64,000 nucleotides of DNA from Paenibacillus fonticola DSM 21315 (GTDB taxonomy: Bacteria > Bacillota > Bacilli > Paenibacillales > Paenibacillaceae): positions 1 through 64,000 of the forward strand of contig NZ_KB907250.1 of NCBI RefSeq assembly GCF_000381905.1, read 5' to 3'. Positions 1 to 7,923 of this stretch are shown in pieces (position 1 is the first letter of the stretch; every line of letters starts with the position of its first letter). Under the pieces are notes generated by a model. That model had not been told where the DNA came from, searched no databases, and saw only the letters and a list, made by a program, of their open reading frames with translations. The position numbers and the translations under genes were made by a program.

Positions 1-705
1 ACTGACCACCTGGGTACTCCTGTGAAAATGTATGATGAGCACGGGGAGCAGGTATGGTCTTGTGAGCTGGACATCTACGGGAACGTAAGAAAGTTTATTC
101 TTAAGGGTGATCACAACGCCTGTCCGTTCCGCTACCCGGGCCAATATGAGGACGTAGAGACCGGGCTGTATTACAACCGTTTCCGCTATTACTCGCCACA
201 TGAAGGCATGTACACACAGCAGGATCCGATTGGATTGGCTGGAGGCATCCGTCTGTATGGGTATGTAGACGATCCGATTATTTGGGTGGATGTATTTGGG
301 CTTAAGAAGAATGGTGGCGGTAGTGGCGGTAATTCAACGCGGCATTGTGAAACTGGTGAGGGGACGGGTAATGGTAGCCCGAAATTTAGCCCAAATTTCG
401 ATACAAAATTAAGAAAACATGCTCAAGATATTTATACAACTTCAAAGGCTTTGGGTGTTCAAATAGTAAAAGGGGATAAAGAAGGGATGAAAAAGTTTAT
501 TTTATCAATTGTAAATGATTCCAAAAATCTCGCTAATTCGAAACCTTTTAACTGGAATACAATTGAGTCTGTAGATGCTTTTGTTAAGGGGGATGCAGTT
601 GTTTTAGTTAATCGAAATGCAAACGAGATATTGACTTTTTTAAACAAAAAAGGAGATCGTTTGTCAAGTAAGTTGAAATCGGAATTAAACTTGATTAGAA
701 AGTGA
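1..705 (+). CDS. RHS repeat protein, C-terminal end with toxin tip (5' truncated by window edge)
   Basis: This is the 3' end of an RHS-family polymorphic toxin; the frame is open from base 1, so the gene starts outside the window. The first ~98 codons carry the RHS core signature: DHLGTP, then RYPGQYEDVETGLYYNRFRY, then YYSPHEGMYTQQDPIGLAGG and LYGYVDDPIIWVDVFGL. After that junction and a Gly/Ser/Asn linker comes a ~110-residue AT-rich tip, the usual place for the toxic domain. The tip has KLRKHA early and a VVLVN..ANEILTF strand pattern late, loosely like BECR-fold RNase toxins, but I cannot assign a family. The overlapping next gene is the probable immunity partner. RHS identity is firm; toxin activity is inferred. 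Confidence 0.9.
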   Translation, partial: TDHLGTPVKMYDEHGEQVWSCELDIYGNVRKFILKGDHNACPFRYPGQYEDVETGLYYNRFRYYSPHEGMYTQQDPIGLAGGIRLYGYVDDPIIWVDVFGLKKNGGGSGGNSTRHCETGEGTGNGSPKFSPNFDTKLRKHAQDIYTTSKALGVQIVKGDKEGMKKFILSIVNDSKNLANSKPFNWNTIESVDAFVKGDAVVLVNRNANEILTFLNKKGDRLSSKLKSELNLIRK

Positions 706-713
706 GGACGGGA

Positions 714-1226
714 ATGAATAATTATATACTATCTTTTAAAAAAAAGTTTGATTATTTTTTTGTACAAAAAAAATTCTCAAATATTATTTATTTACATGCT
801 GAGGATGATAACGAGAGATTAGACCATGTTCTTTACCTAGAGGAAGATAGTGGTGATGTCATAGGCTTGTATATAAGAGGCATGAATCCGTTAATCTCAA
901 TGCATAGAATTTATGATTTGGATGATTTTAATTTATTTGCTAGTTATGAAGAAGGATTAATTGAATGTAAAGAAAATATTAGACTAAAAGTAGAGTATTT
1001 ATGTTTGTTTTTTAGCACTCAATACAATGAATTATTTGGTTTCTATTTAGCGAATAACGATGAATCTAGCTCTATATTTTTCTTATTTCTAGAAGATGAA
1101 ATGTATGTTGAAAAAGATTGTAGTAAATATGACGCTAAAAGGATGCTTGAAAAAAAGTCTTCAACTGAAGGCTTTATAACTTATGAAAAAAAATGTGAAA
1201 CTGACTGGAAACAAGTAATCTTCTAA
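714..1226 (+). CDS. Probable cognate immunity protein of the RHS toxin
   Basis: A 170-residue protein with many acidic and aromatic residues and no signal peptide or membrane segment, so probably cytoplasmic. GAGGA at 704-708 lies five bases before ATG 714, which fits better than a GTG at 702 that overlaps the toxin stop. It follows the toxin by eight bases, the normal toxin-immunity arrangement. I recognise no domain family; the role rests on position. A partly deleted second copy lies at 2352-2655, so this gene has been duplicated locally. Codon use is strongly AT-rich, matching the toxin tip and not the RHS core. Confidence 0.65.
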   Translation: MNNYILSFKKKFDYFFVQKKFSNIIYLHAEDDNERLDHVLYLEEDSGDVIGLYIRGMNPLISMHRIYDLDDFNLFASYEEGLIECKENIRLKVEYLCLFFSTQYNELFGFYLANNDESSSIFFLFLEDEMYVEKDCSKYDAKRMLEKKSSTEGFITYEKKCETDWKQVIF

Positions 1227-1295
1227 AAGACTATCAACATTTTTGGTAAGCCTGGCAATAAAGAAAGGCGCGGTTGTCGTTAAACAGGAAAGTAA

Positions 1296-1555
1296 AGCCC
1301 AGTGAATGTAGCACCTCAATGTTTTAGACGTGGACGATGGGAAATAATTAAGTCTGATAAAAATTTCGACAAATACGTTGTAGGGTATGAAAAAATTAAG
1401 TTAATCATGGGGATCCCCCTATACTTTGGGAGGGAGGTAAGGTTACCTCAATAACTGAGCGTGAAGTGATAGGACTTGAAAGATATGTTACGTATTTTTC
1501 CATTAATATGGAGGAAAGAATATTAGAGAATATCAATGGTAATAGAAGCTTGTAA
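1296..1555 (+). pseudogene. Decayed coding remnant, possibly an old toxin tip
   Basis: Two overlapping open stretches in different frames read as one broken protein. The first is open from 1296 to a stop at 1452-1454 and contains GRWEIIKSDKNFDKYVVGYE. The second, entered near 1405, reads WEGGKVTSITEREVIGLERY and ends at 1553-1555. There is no start codon with a ribosome site. It ends 16 bases before an immunity-like gene, as a displaced toxin tip would. No family recognised; the decay call rests on frame behaviour only. Confidence 0.35.
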
Positions 1556-1571
1556 GGAAGCGAAAATTGAA

Positions 1572-2177
1572 ATGATGACAGGAGAATATGCGGTGGAAAA
1601 TAATAAGTTAAAAATAACGCTCGAATTTCCAGGGATCGTTGTTTTTGATCCAATGACACTTTCTAGTTTCATTCAAGAGAAAAAAATTGTTAATACTGAT
1701 TTAATAAGCTATTTCAATCAATATGAAGACGTAGGAGAGGAGGCCATCACTCAAGGAGTAATAATACCTATCTATCCTATTCCTAACTTAGACTACACAA
1801 TTGTTATAAAAAATGAGTATGATTCTTTAACAAGTGTACCTATAGATTGGAGGATCTTTAAAACCGAACCGTTTCCTTTGAAAATAACTAGTGGTTTGGT
1901 TATTGTTTCTGATATTTCTGCGATTATGGACTGGGATGAGGAATTCTTTGTAAATTATGAGGGGAATTTAGAGAACAGAACAACATTAAATGATTATACT
2001 AAAATTGCAAATGGTAATTATGGAGTAAGTATTATTGGTTACTGTGATCCGAAAAAGGGATTAGAGGCTGATTTCGGTTATATTCTTGATTTTCAACGAA
2101 ATGAGGAATTACCGAACTTTAATTTTAATAAAAGTATTGATGAATATGACTTTATTGTCGATCCATTGAGTAAATAA
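1572..2177 (+). CDS. Immunity-like protein of unknown family
   Basis: A 201-residue AT-rich protein beginning MMTGEYAVENNKLKITLEF. AAGGAAG at 1554-1560 precedes two adjacent ATGs (1572, 1575); a longer version from 1536 has no ribosome site and would overlap the upstream remnant. The sequence is soluble, rich in beta-type stretches and acidic, with no signal peptide. Its position 16 bases after a decayed toxin-like remnant in an immunity array suggests an orphan immunity protein. No domain recognised; the function is inferred from context only. Confidence 0.6.
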   Translation: MMTGEYAVENNKLKITLEFPGIVVFDPMTLSSFIQEKKIVNTDLISYFNQYEDVGEEAITQGVIIPIYPIPNLDYTIVIKNEYDSLTSVPIDWRIFKTEPFPLKITSGLVIVSDISAIMDWDEEFFVNYEGNLENRTTLNDYTKIANGNYGVSIIGYCDPKKGLEADFGYILDFQRNEELPNFNFNKSIDEYDFIVDPLSK

Positions 2178-2207
2178 TTATATTACGGTAAATGAGGGGT
2201 TATTTTT

Positions 2208-2318
2208 TTGAGTATTTATGATGATGAGCTTGTAAAGGATTTAATACTTAATGAGCTAATTAAGTGTGTCGAAGTAAAAGGTTTTTCGATGGGAGATGCA
2301 TACGACAACATTGATTAA
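2208..2318 (+). pseudogene. Truncated N-terminus of an immunity-like gene
   Basis: A 36-codon frame starts at TTG 2208 behind GAGGGG at 2194-2199, reads MSIYDDELVKDLILNELIKC and stops at 2316-2318. Just downstream the sequence changes to a partial copy of the first immunity gene. A good ribosome site on so short a product, at a rearrangement junction, suggests the front end of a gene that lost its body. It could still be a genuine small protein. Confidence 0.35.
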
Positions 2319-2351
2319 GCAATGTTTGCCTTGATAGGCTTTGTGTAGAAT

Positions 2352-2655
2352 GAGGATGATAACGAGAGATTAGACCATGTTCTTTACCTAGAGGAAGATA
2401 ATGGTGATGTCATAGGCTTATATATAAGAGGCATGAATCCGTTAATCTCAATGCATAGAATTATTTGGTTTCTTTTTAGCGAATAACGATGAATCTAGCT
2501 CTATATTTTTCTTATTTTTAGAAGATGAAATATATATTGAAAAAGATTGTAGTAAATATGACGCTATAAGGATGCTTGAAAAAAAATCTTCAACTGAAGG
2601 TTTTATTATTTACGAAAAAAAATGTGAAACTGACTGGAAACAAGCAATCTTCTAA
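2352..2655 (+). pseudogene. Partial duplicate of the RHS immunity gene with a 122-bp internal deletion
   Basis: This segment is a near-identical copy of 801-1226 in the first immunity gene. It matches 801 to about 911, then jumps to about 1029 and continues to the same stop codon. The lengths fit exactly: 426 minus 122 equals 304. The missing 122 bp lies between two GAATT words (907-911 and 1029-1033) and only one remains here, so deletion by short direct repeats is likely. As 122 is not a multiple of three, the frame is broken, and the first ~29 codons are absent. Similarity seems to continue patchily past the stop (TCAACATTTTTG in both). Confidence 0.85.
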
Positions 2656-2725
2656 CAGGAAAAATTAAATTGTAAGAGTCTGTCAACATTTTTGTGTAAG
2701 TCCACTTAGGAGGCTTTAATAAAAA

Positions 2726-3235
2726 ATGGATTTAAATGAGGCCATTGAATTCTTAAGAAACAATCAACCGCTTGTTGATGACAGTGTTTTAGAAGATGAG
2801 ACTATTAAAAAATACGACGAAGTAAGAAAGTTTTTCCTCAGTAATCCAGATCCGTCTTGTGTTCCCCTCCTTTTAAATTCTTTTGGGAATGGTGATGGTT
2901 TTGGAGTTTATCAACTGATTGAAGATGTCATCGTTAAATTTGATAATGAGCTAGTCCTGCCACATTTAATTAATGCCTTGGACAGTGAACATAAAAGTGT
3001 TAGATACTGGAATGCCCAGATTGCCTCGAGCTTTCCTGATACGATACTTATTGAACCACTTATTAAACTGCTTGAGGAGAAGGATTCAGATATTAGGTAC
3101 GCATCAATTACAGCCTTATCTCAGATAGATGAGGAGAGTATTATTGAGAAAATGAAGGATATTCTGAAAAAAGAAGATGATAAAGATATTATTGAATTAA
3201 TTCATGAACATTTGGAGGTAGAAAATGACGAATAG
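2726..3235 (+). CDS. HEAT-repeat immunity-like protein
   Basis: A 169-residue soluble protein with HEAT-like helical repeats. The clearest are LVLPHLINALDSEHKSVRYW followed by LIEPLIKLLEEKDSDIRYAS, two units in register with the expected D..VR and D.DIRYA turns. TTAGGAGGC at 2706-2714 lies 11 bases before the ATG, giving a confident start. HEAT-repeat proteins are common members of RHS/CDI-associated immunity arrays and act by binding the toxin; this role is inferred from context. The gene overlaps the start of the next, broken frame by 11 bases, which suggests they were once cotranscribed. Confidence 0.75.
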   Translation: MDLNEAIEFLRNNQPLVDDSVLEDETIKKYDEVRKFFLSNPDPSCVPLLLNSFGNGDGFGVYQLIEDVIVKFDNELVLPHLINALDSEHKSVRYWNAQIASSFPDTILIEPLIKLLEEKDSDIRYASITALSQIDEESIIEKMKDILKKEDDKDIIELIHEHLEVENDE

Positions 3236-3503
3236 CGAATATGTTGATCCAATCGAGTTGCGAATACGTGAAGCACTTGATAAAGTACTACCTAATGCTT
3301 ATGAAAGTATTGAAAATTTCGGGAAATTGTTTACTGGGAATTCTTATTGAATATGCTTGCGAGAGTCAGAACACAACTGTAATTACGTTAGCAAGAGATA
3401 GAATAAAGAAAATCCCTTTGAAATAGCAGGTGAGCGATTGAGAGACTACCTTAAAAAGCCAGACGGAGATAATGAAAAGAAGATTTACTTCAAGTAAAAC
3501 ATA
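3225..3503 (+). pseudogene. Frameshifted immunity-like gene
   Basis: ATG 3225 sits behind GGAGGT at 3213-3218, overlaps the end of the HEAT-repeat gene and opens a frame reading MTNSEYVDPIELRIREALDK that stops at 3348-3350. Coding-like sequence then continues in another frame (IEYACESQNTTVITLARDR) and a third stretch (ENPFEIAGERLRDYL). A good start followed by coding-like pieces in different frames indicates a once intact gene with at least one frameshift. Family not recognised. Confidence 0.55.
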
Positions 3504-3694
3504 CAAAATATAATATTTTTCTGGATGTTGGTTGGTATCCCGAAGGAGACCCCCAGGGGGCTTATGGACTCGAGTTAATTAAAGACCATGATTGGGGAAA
3601 TCCCTTGGTTTCTTTTGAAACTCGGGATAAGAAGGAACTTGTCGAAAAAATTGAGTATTTGTTATGGCAAGTCGGAGAAGGTTATTACAACTAA
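3476..3694 (+). pseudogene. Headless immunity-like remnant
   Basis: A 72-codon frame opens directly after stop codons and has no start codon or ribosome site. It reads HTKYNIFLDVGWYPEGDPQG, then GLELIKDHDWGNPLVSFETR and a final helix-like KELVEKIEYLLWQVGEG before a normal stop. The mix of aromatic, acidic and glycine residues resembles small immunity proteins. Its N-terminal part is missing or lies in the scrambled sequence just upstream. I do not name a family. Confidence 0.45.
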
Positions 3695-3696
3695 GT

Positions 3697-3899
3697 TAGT
3701 TTTTTCCCTAACCCCTACCTGTTGGAAAACAAGAATGTTAGAAGATTATTCGAAGTCTGATATTGTTAGCATTAAAGCTCGACATAGCAAAATGCCCGAA
3801 TATCCTGTTTATGTAAGGTTCAAGAATGAACCAGATGTTGTTTATCTTTTTACGGATTTGGGTGAGTCGGAATGGAAACAACTCGATATACTTAAATAA
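3697..3899 (+). pseudogene. C-terminal remnant of another immunity-like gene
   Basis: A frame reading DIVSIKARHSKMPEYPVYVR and ending ESEWKQLDILK runs to a stop at 3897-3899. The same frame is open from 3588, but its upstream part is only the shadow of the preceding remnant. No credible start or ribosome site exists. It is probably the tail of a gene whose front was replaced during shuffling of the array. Confidence 0.35.
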
Positions 3900-3930
3900 C
3901 AATTAAGTAATTTACGTAGAGAGTGAACTG

Positions 3931-3975
3931 TGACCCGTAAGATGGACACTTAAAAAAGTGAACACTTGCGGGTCA
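3931..3975 (+). terminator. Hairpin, terminator-like
   Basis: TGACCCGTAAG (3931-3941) pairs with CTTGCGGGTCA (3965-3975), one wobble pair. An inner CACTT/AAGTG stem closes an AAAA loop. T-rich sequence follows (TTTGTGTTTGTTC). It lies after the block of broken immunity frames and could end their transcript; it could also be the end of a lost mobile element. Confidence 0.45.
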
Positions 3976-4044
3976 TTTGTGTTTGTTCAAAGTATAGAGA
4001 GATAAAAGTGAAGCTGAATCGATAAATTCGTATCAAGGAGGTAT

Positions 4045-4375
4045 TATCTATCAAGCTTTTATAGCGGTGGGTTACTGGGAAGAATAAGTTGTTTTGCATT
4101 CACTAATGAGGATATTTTCCCTAACATTGTAGATGAAACACTTAGGCTAAGAACTGCTATTAAATTGCCTTCTGATTTTGTAGTATTAGCCGAGCCACCA
4201 AACAGTATTATTGTAATGGATACCCAAAACGCCATCTGTTATATGGTGCGATGCAATAGATGCCGAAAGAATAAATACAATGTCATTCATTTCACCGCCA
4301 CATACTTGGGAAACATTTTTTGATTTTTTCACTGATTTAGTGAACGATGAAGAAGAGGAACAAGCAGAATTATGA
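4045..4375 (+). pseudogene. Frameshifted SMI1/KNR4-like (SUKH) immunity gene
   Basis: Two consecutive frames make one recognisable SMI1/KNR4-type C-terminus. The first reads GRISCFAFTNEDIFPNIVDE and LPSDFVVLAEPPNSIIVMDT. After a frameshift near 4245-4255 the other frame gives WCDAIDAERINTMSFISPPH, then TWETFFDFFTDLVNDEEEE and a stop at 4373-4375. The 'W.D...AE.IN..SFISPP.TWE.FF' pattern is typical of the family. The N-terminal half is also missing, so the gene is dead in at least two ways. It directly precedes the two-component gene. Confidence 0.7.
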
Positions 4376-4408
4376 ATGGAATTGAAGACAAATGAGGGGG
4401 TTATTCTA

Positions 4409-5125
4409 GTGGAAGATATCACAATATTATTGGTAGATGACGAAAAGGGTTTGTGTGAAATGTTAACGACCGTGTTAAAGAAGGAGGGATACAAGAAAAT
4501 AAAAATAGCGGGTTCAGGTTCTGAAGCAATGAAGATCTTGGCGGAGGATCATATTGATGTAGTTGTTCTCGATGTAATGCTTCCCAATGAGGATGGGTTT
4601 GAAGTATGTCGTAAAATGCGTGAAGTTACTGAAATTCCGATTCTCTTTTTAACCGCCCGTGATACTGATTTAGATAAATTGATGGGTTTTGGTATCGGGG
4701 GGGATGACTATATTACAAAGCCATTTAATCCATTAGAAGTTGTTGCGAGGATAAAAGCGCGATGTAAGTATAAAATGCATCAAAGGAAGCCTGCTAGGCC
4801 CGAGTTGACCACACTTGATTTTGGCTATTTTCAGCTTGAGCTTGAAGCTGGGGAACTGATTGTAGAAAGAAAGCATGTAGAGTGCCCAGCGCTTGAATGG
4901 AAGTTGCTTGTATTTTTATGCTGTAATGCGAACCGTATTTTTAGTACTCGTCACTTATATGAATCTGTTTGGAATGAACCCTATCTTGGAGATGAAAAAA
5001 CAGTAGTTATACATATATCCCGATTACGAAAAAAAATCGAACCCAACCCTAAAAAGCCCCAATTTCTTGTTAATGTACGGGGGCTAGGTTATAAGATGAT
5101 GTTTCCAAAGGGTGTGGAGAAATGA
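4409..5125 (+). CDS. OmpR-family response regulator
   Basis: A 238-residue cytoplasmic regulator with an N-terminal receiver domain (~1-118) and a C-terminal winged-helix DNA-binding domain (~140-235). The acidic pocket is at D10/D11, the phospho-acceptor is D55 in VVLDVMLPNEDG, and the conserved lysine is in YITKPF. The DNA-binding part has the RHLYESVW and VVIHISRLRKKIEP signatures. GTG 4409 behind GAGGGGG (4395-4400) begins MEDITILLVDDEK, which fits the fold; a longer frame from 4376 would add an unlikely tail. It overlaps the kinase gene by four bases. It probably switches on the ABC transporter genes downstream in response to a cell-envelope peptide; the signal is inferred. Confidence 0.92.
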   Translation: MEDITILLVDDEKGLCEMLTTVLKKEGYKKIKIAGSGSEAMKILAEDHIDVVVLDVMLPNEDGFEVCRKMREVTEIPILFLTARDTDLDKLMGFGIGGDDYITKPFNPLEVVARIKARCKYKMHQRKPARPELTTLDFGYFQLELEAGELIVERKHVECPALEWKLLVFLCCNANRIFSTRHLYESVWNEPYLGDEKTVVIHISRLRKKIEPNPKKPQFLVNVRGLGYKMMFPKGVEK

Positions 5126-6195
5126 ATTCTTTAGTTAAATTGGTACTTCGGTTCTTCAAAACAACCTTCCTGTTTGCGTTAAGTTATATGTTTTGTTTTA
5201 TCGTACTCACTATATTAATTGTAATTTTTCAAAATCAATTTGTTTTTATGCAATTTATTAGTATTAGGGATTATCTGAATGTACTGGTATTGGCACAAAG
5301 TTTATTTTTTATTATTGCTTATGGCTGGTATATAGGTAAACCGCTGGTTTATTTGATTCGTTGGATTGGCAGGCTGTCTAGGGGAAACTATACTATCCCA
5401 AGGAATCATTATCGTAAATCCAAAGACGAGTCATCTCAGTCGCATGACTATTGTCGTCCATATAATTTATATAAGGAAGTATTCGAACAACTGACTTTAT
5501 TATCGACACAGTTATCTTCCAGTGAGAAGGAACGTTTGGACATGGAAGTAAAAAAGCAAGAATGGATTGCAGCTATTAGCCATGACTTGAAGACTCCACT
5601 ATCGTATATTGAGGGTTATGCATACATGTTATGTACCAGGGAATACAACTGGACGGATGAGGAGAAGCGGAGCTTCAGTCAGCAGATTTTAGATAAAGCA
5701 CTTGATTTGAAAAGCTTGATTCAAGATTTGAATCATTCTAGCCAATGGTCTAATATCAATTTTCCAATTAGTCTCCGGCAAGATAATTTAATAGATTTTC
5801 TTCGTGATATTGTGATCGATATTGCTAATCATCCGTTAGCTGAACAGGCTAAGTTTACTTATTCAACGGATATGACATCCATTTCCGTTGAATTTGATAG
5901 AAGATTATTAGGCAGAGCATTTCAGAATATATTAATTAATGCAGTAATTCATAATGAAACGGGTATACATGTCACTTGCGATATCAGATCCGAGGAAGAT
6001 GTAATTATTATTACTATAGAGGATGATGGGGAAGGCATACGAAAAGAGCAAATAGAGGGAAGTCTATATAATTCGGGTAAAGGATTAGCTATAGCTAGAG
6101 CTTTTATTGAAGCCCATCAGGGGGAAATGAATATTTTTTCAATTACGCCGAAAGGGACGCGACTTGAAGTACTATTACCAAAGCACAAACAATAA
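5122..6195 (+). CDS. Sensor histidine kinase, lantibiotic/bacitracin-response type
   Basis: A 357-residue membrane kinase. Two membrane segments (~12-36 and ~52-70) leave only a short outside loop. A linker follows, then the dimerisation/phosphorylation helix with H154 in AAISHDLKTPLSYIEGY. The ATPase domain has the N box (QNILINAVIHNE), the G1 box (DDGEGI) and a G2 box (GKGLAIARAF). The start overlaps the regulator stop (ATGA), so the pair is translationally coupled. Kinases with such small sensor parts beside a LanFEG-like transporter commonly detect peptide antibiotics; that role is inferred from family and neighbours. Confidence 0.9.
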   Translation: MNSLVKLVLRFFKTTFLFALSYMFCFIVLTILIVIFQNQFVFMQFISIRDYLNVLVLAQSLFFIIAYGWYIGKPLVYLIRWIGRLSRGNYTIPRNHYRKSKDESSQSHDYCRPYNLYKEVFEQLTLLSTQLSSSEKERLDMEVKKQEWIAAISHDLKTPLSYIEGYAYMLCTREYNWTDEEKRSFSQQILDKALDLKSLIQDLNHSSQWSNINFPISLRQDNLIDFLRDIVIDIANHPLAEQAKFTYSTDMTSISVEFDRRLLGRAFQNILINAVIHNETGIHVTCDIRSEEDVIIITIEDDGEGIRKEQIEGSLYNSGKGLAIARAFIEAHQGEMNIFSITPKGTRLEVLLPKHKQ

Positions 6196-6286
6196 TTTCC
6201 TTGTTGTTTATATCTCGTTTACCTGGTATTAACTTTACATCGATATGCTGTAAATGTTAGTAATCGTAAATCGGGAGGATCGGATA

Positions 6287-7207
6287 ATGCTTGAGTATGC
6301 AATAGACACGAAACAGTTAACTCGACGAATCGGACGGCGGGAAACGGTAAAAGAGATTAATTTAAAGGTTCCAATCGGGGGGATATATGGTTTTTTGGGT
6401 CCAAATGGAGCTGGAAAGACAACTACGATTCGAATGCTACTAGGACTGATTAAACCTTCATCCGGAGAAATTAGCATATTAGGTAAAGATTTAAAAAGAG
6501 ATAGAATAAATATTCTGGGGGAAATTGGTTCCCTTGTAGAATCGCCTTCTTACTATGCCCACTTGTCAGGATATAAGAATTTAAAGATTATAGCTTTAAT
6601 CCGGGGAATCTCTGAAACTAGAATAAAAGAAGTTCTTAAATTAGTTAGGTTGGATAAGGATGCTTACCGTCAGGTAAAGAATTATTCCCTGGGAATGAAA
6701 CAGAGACTAGGAATCGCTGCAGCACTTATTACTTATCCTAAATTGTTGATTCTCGATGAACCAACAAATGGCTTGGATCCTTCAGGAATTCAAGAAATTC
6801 GTGAGTTGATTACTAGACTTCCCCGTGACTATGGGATAACAGTGTTAATATCTAGTCATTTGCTTAGTGAAATTGAACAAGTTGCAACACATGTAGGTAT
6901 TATTAATAATGGTGAATTAATATTTCAGGGATCTATACAAAAGCTGACAGAAAAGAGCAGGCCCTATCTATGGATAGAAACGGATCATCCAGAAGAGGCG
7001 GCAATTGCTTTAAGACAATATGGCTGGGATGCAGATCCCGAGTTGGTCACTAATCAGGTGAAAACCTCAGTTATAGAGAAACCGCAGTCAGCTGAAATGA
7101 TTAAATTACTTGTTAATAGCCAACATGAAATTTATCGTGTTGCTGAGAAGAAGAAAACACTAGAAGATATATTTCTAGAATTAACGGGCCAGGAGCATAG
7201 CTTATGA
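6287..7207 (+). CDS. ABC transporter ATP-binding protein, LanF/BcrA type
   Basis: A 306-residue ATPase that would energise the two following permeases. It shows Walker A (GPNGAGKTT), the Q-loop region (GSLVESPSYY), the signature YSLGMKQRLG, Walker B LLILDEPTNGLDP and the switch histidine in SSHLLSEIE. After the ~220-residue ATPase core comes a C-terminal tail of ~80 residues, usual for antibiotic-export ATPases of the BcrA class. GGGAGG at 6273-6278 picks ATG 6287 over an upstream ATG at 6254. It overlaps the next gene by four bases. The likely role is removal of a lantibiotic or bacitracin-like peptide from the membrane; the substrate cannot be read from the sequence. Confidence 0.9.
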   Translation: MLEYAIDTKQLTRRIGRRETVKEINLKVPIGGIYGFLGPNGAGKTTTIRMLLGLIKPSSGEISILGKDLKRDRINILGEIGSLVESPSYYAHLSGYKNLKIIALIRGISETRIKEVLKLVRLDKDAYRQVKNYSLGMKQRLGIAAALITYPKLLILDEPTNGLDPSGIQEIRELITRLPRDYGITVLISSHLLSEIEQVATHVGIINNGELIFQGSIQKLTEKSRPYLWIETDHPEEAAIALRQYGWDADPELVTNQVKTSVIEKPQSAEMIKLLVNSQHEIYRVAEKKKTLEDIFLELTGQEHSL

Positions 7208-7911
7208 TATTTAATTTAATGCGAGCAGAGGGAGTTAAGTTAAAAAGCATATGTAAATGGATTCCATTAATTCAAGGTGTAATTTTAATAAGTATGACTG
7301 CCTTAGAGTGGTATCTTTACTTTCGCCAAGGGCCTGGTGGGGTATATGCGGGTTTTGCGGTCATGTATATGTTCTTATCCTTTATAATGCTGTTAGGAAC
7401 TACACTCCTTACAAGCATTCTAGCAAGCACCGAGCATGATACTCGGACATGGAAGCAACTTATGACCATGCCTGTGCCTAAAAATTATATTTATTGGTCG
7501 AAATTGGGATGGGTATTCATTTTGCAATTATGCACAGTAATGATAAGTATTATTGGCATGTGCGTGATTTGGTTGCTATATACGGATGAACCAATGCCAT
7601 GGAATCTTATGATTTTACAGCCGCTTTTCGCGTGCATTTCATCCCTCCCGATTATGGCTATACAATTATGGTTATCGTCCATAAATTTTAATCAGGCATT
7701 GCCGATCGCTGTGGGGATATTCGGTTCAATTGCCAGTCTATTTCTTGCAAGAAGTAATTCCATATGGATTCAAATTCTCCCTTGGTCGTATCCAGCACTA
7801 TCTAGTCCATTAATCCCAGGGCACTTACAATGGATTTGGATATCTATTGGAATTGGATTGTTGCTGTCTACTGCATGTTCATTACAGTTTGCCAAAAGAG
7901 AATTTGATTAG
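7204..7911 (+). CDS. ABC transporter permease, LanE/LanG-like (first of two)
   Basis: A 235-residue membrane protein with about six hydrophobic segments. It begins MIFNLMRAEGVKLKS, a start typical of the small permeases of lantibiotic-immunity ABC systems. EHDTRTWKQLMTMPVPKNYI lies on the cytoplasmic side after the second segment and is a conserved feature of this group. The start codon overlaps the ATPase stop (ATGA). A second permease of similar size and layout follows, so the transporter is probably a heterodimer with an ATPase dimer. Confidence 0.85.
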   Translation: MIFNLMRAEGVKLKSICKWIPLIQGVILISMTALEWYLYFRQGPGGVYAGFAVMYMFLSFIMLLGTTLLTSILASTEHDTRTWKQLMTMPVPKNYIYWSKLGWVFILQLCTVMISIIGMCVIWLLYTDEPMPWNLMILQPLFACISSLPIMAIQLWLSSINFNQALPIAVGIFGSIASLFLARSNSIWIQILPWSYPALSSPLIPGHLQWIWISIGIGLLLSTACSLQFAKREFD

Positions 7912-7923
7912 TTGGAGGTTGAA

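Noticed and set aside
3931..3975. Hairpin considered as the end of an insertion sequence
   Set aside because: No transposase remnant or matching inverted end was found nearby, so it is listed only as a terminator-like hairpin.
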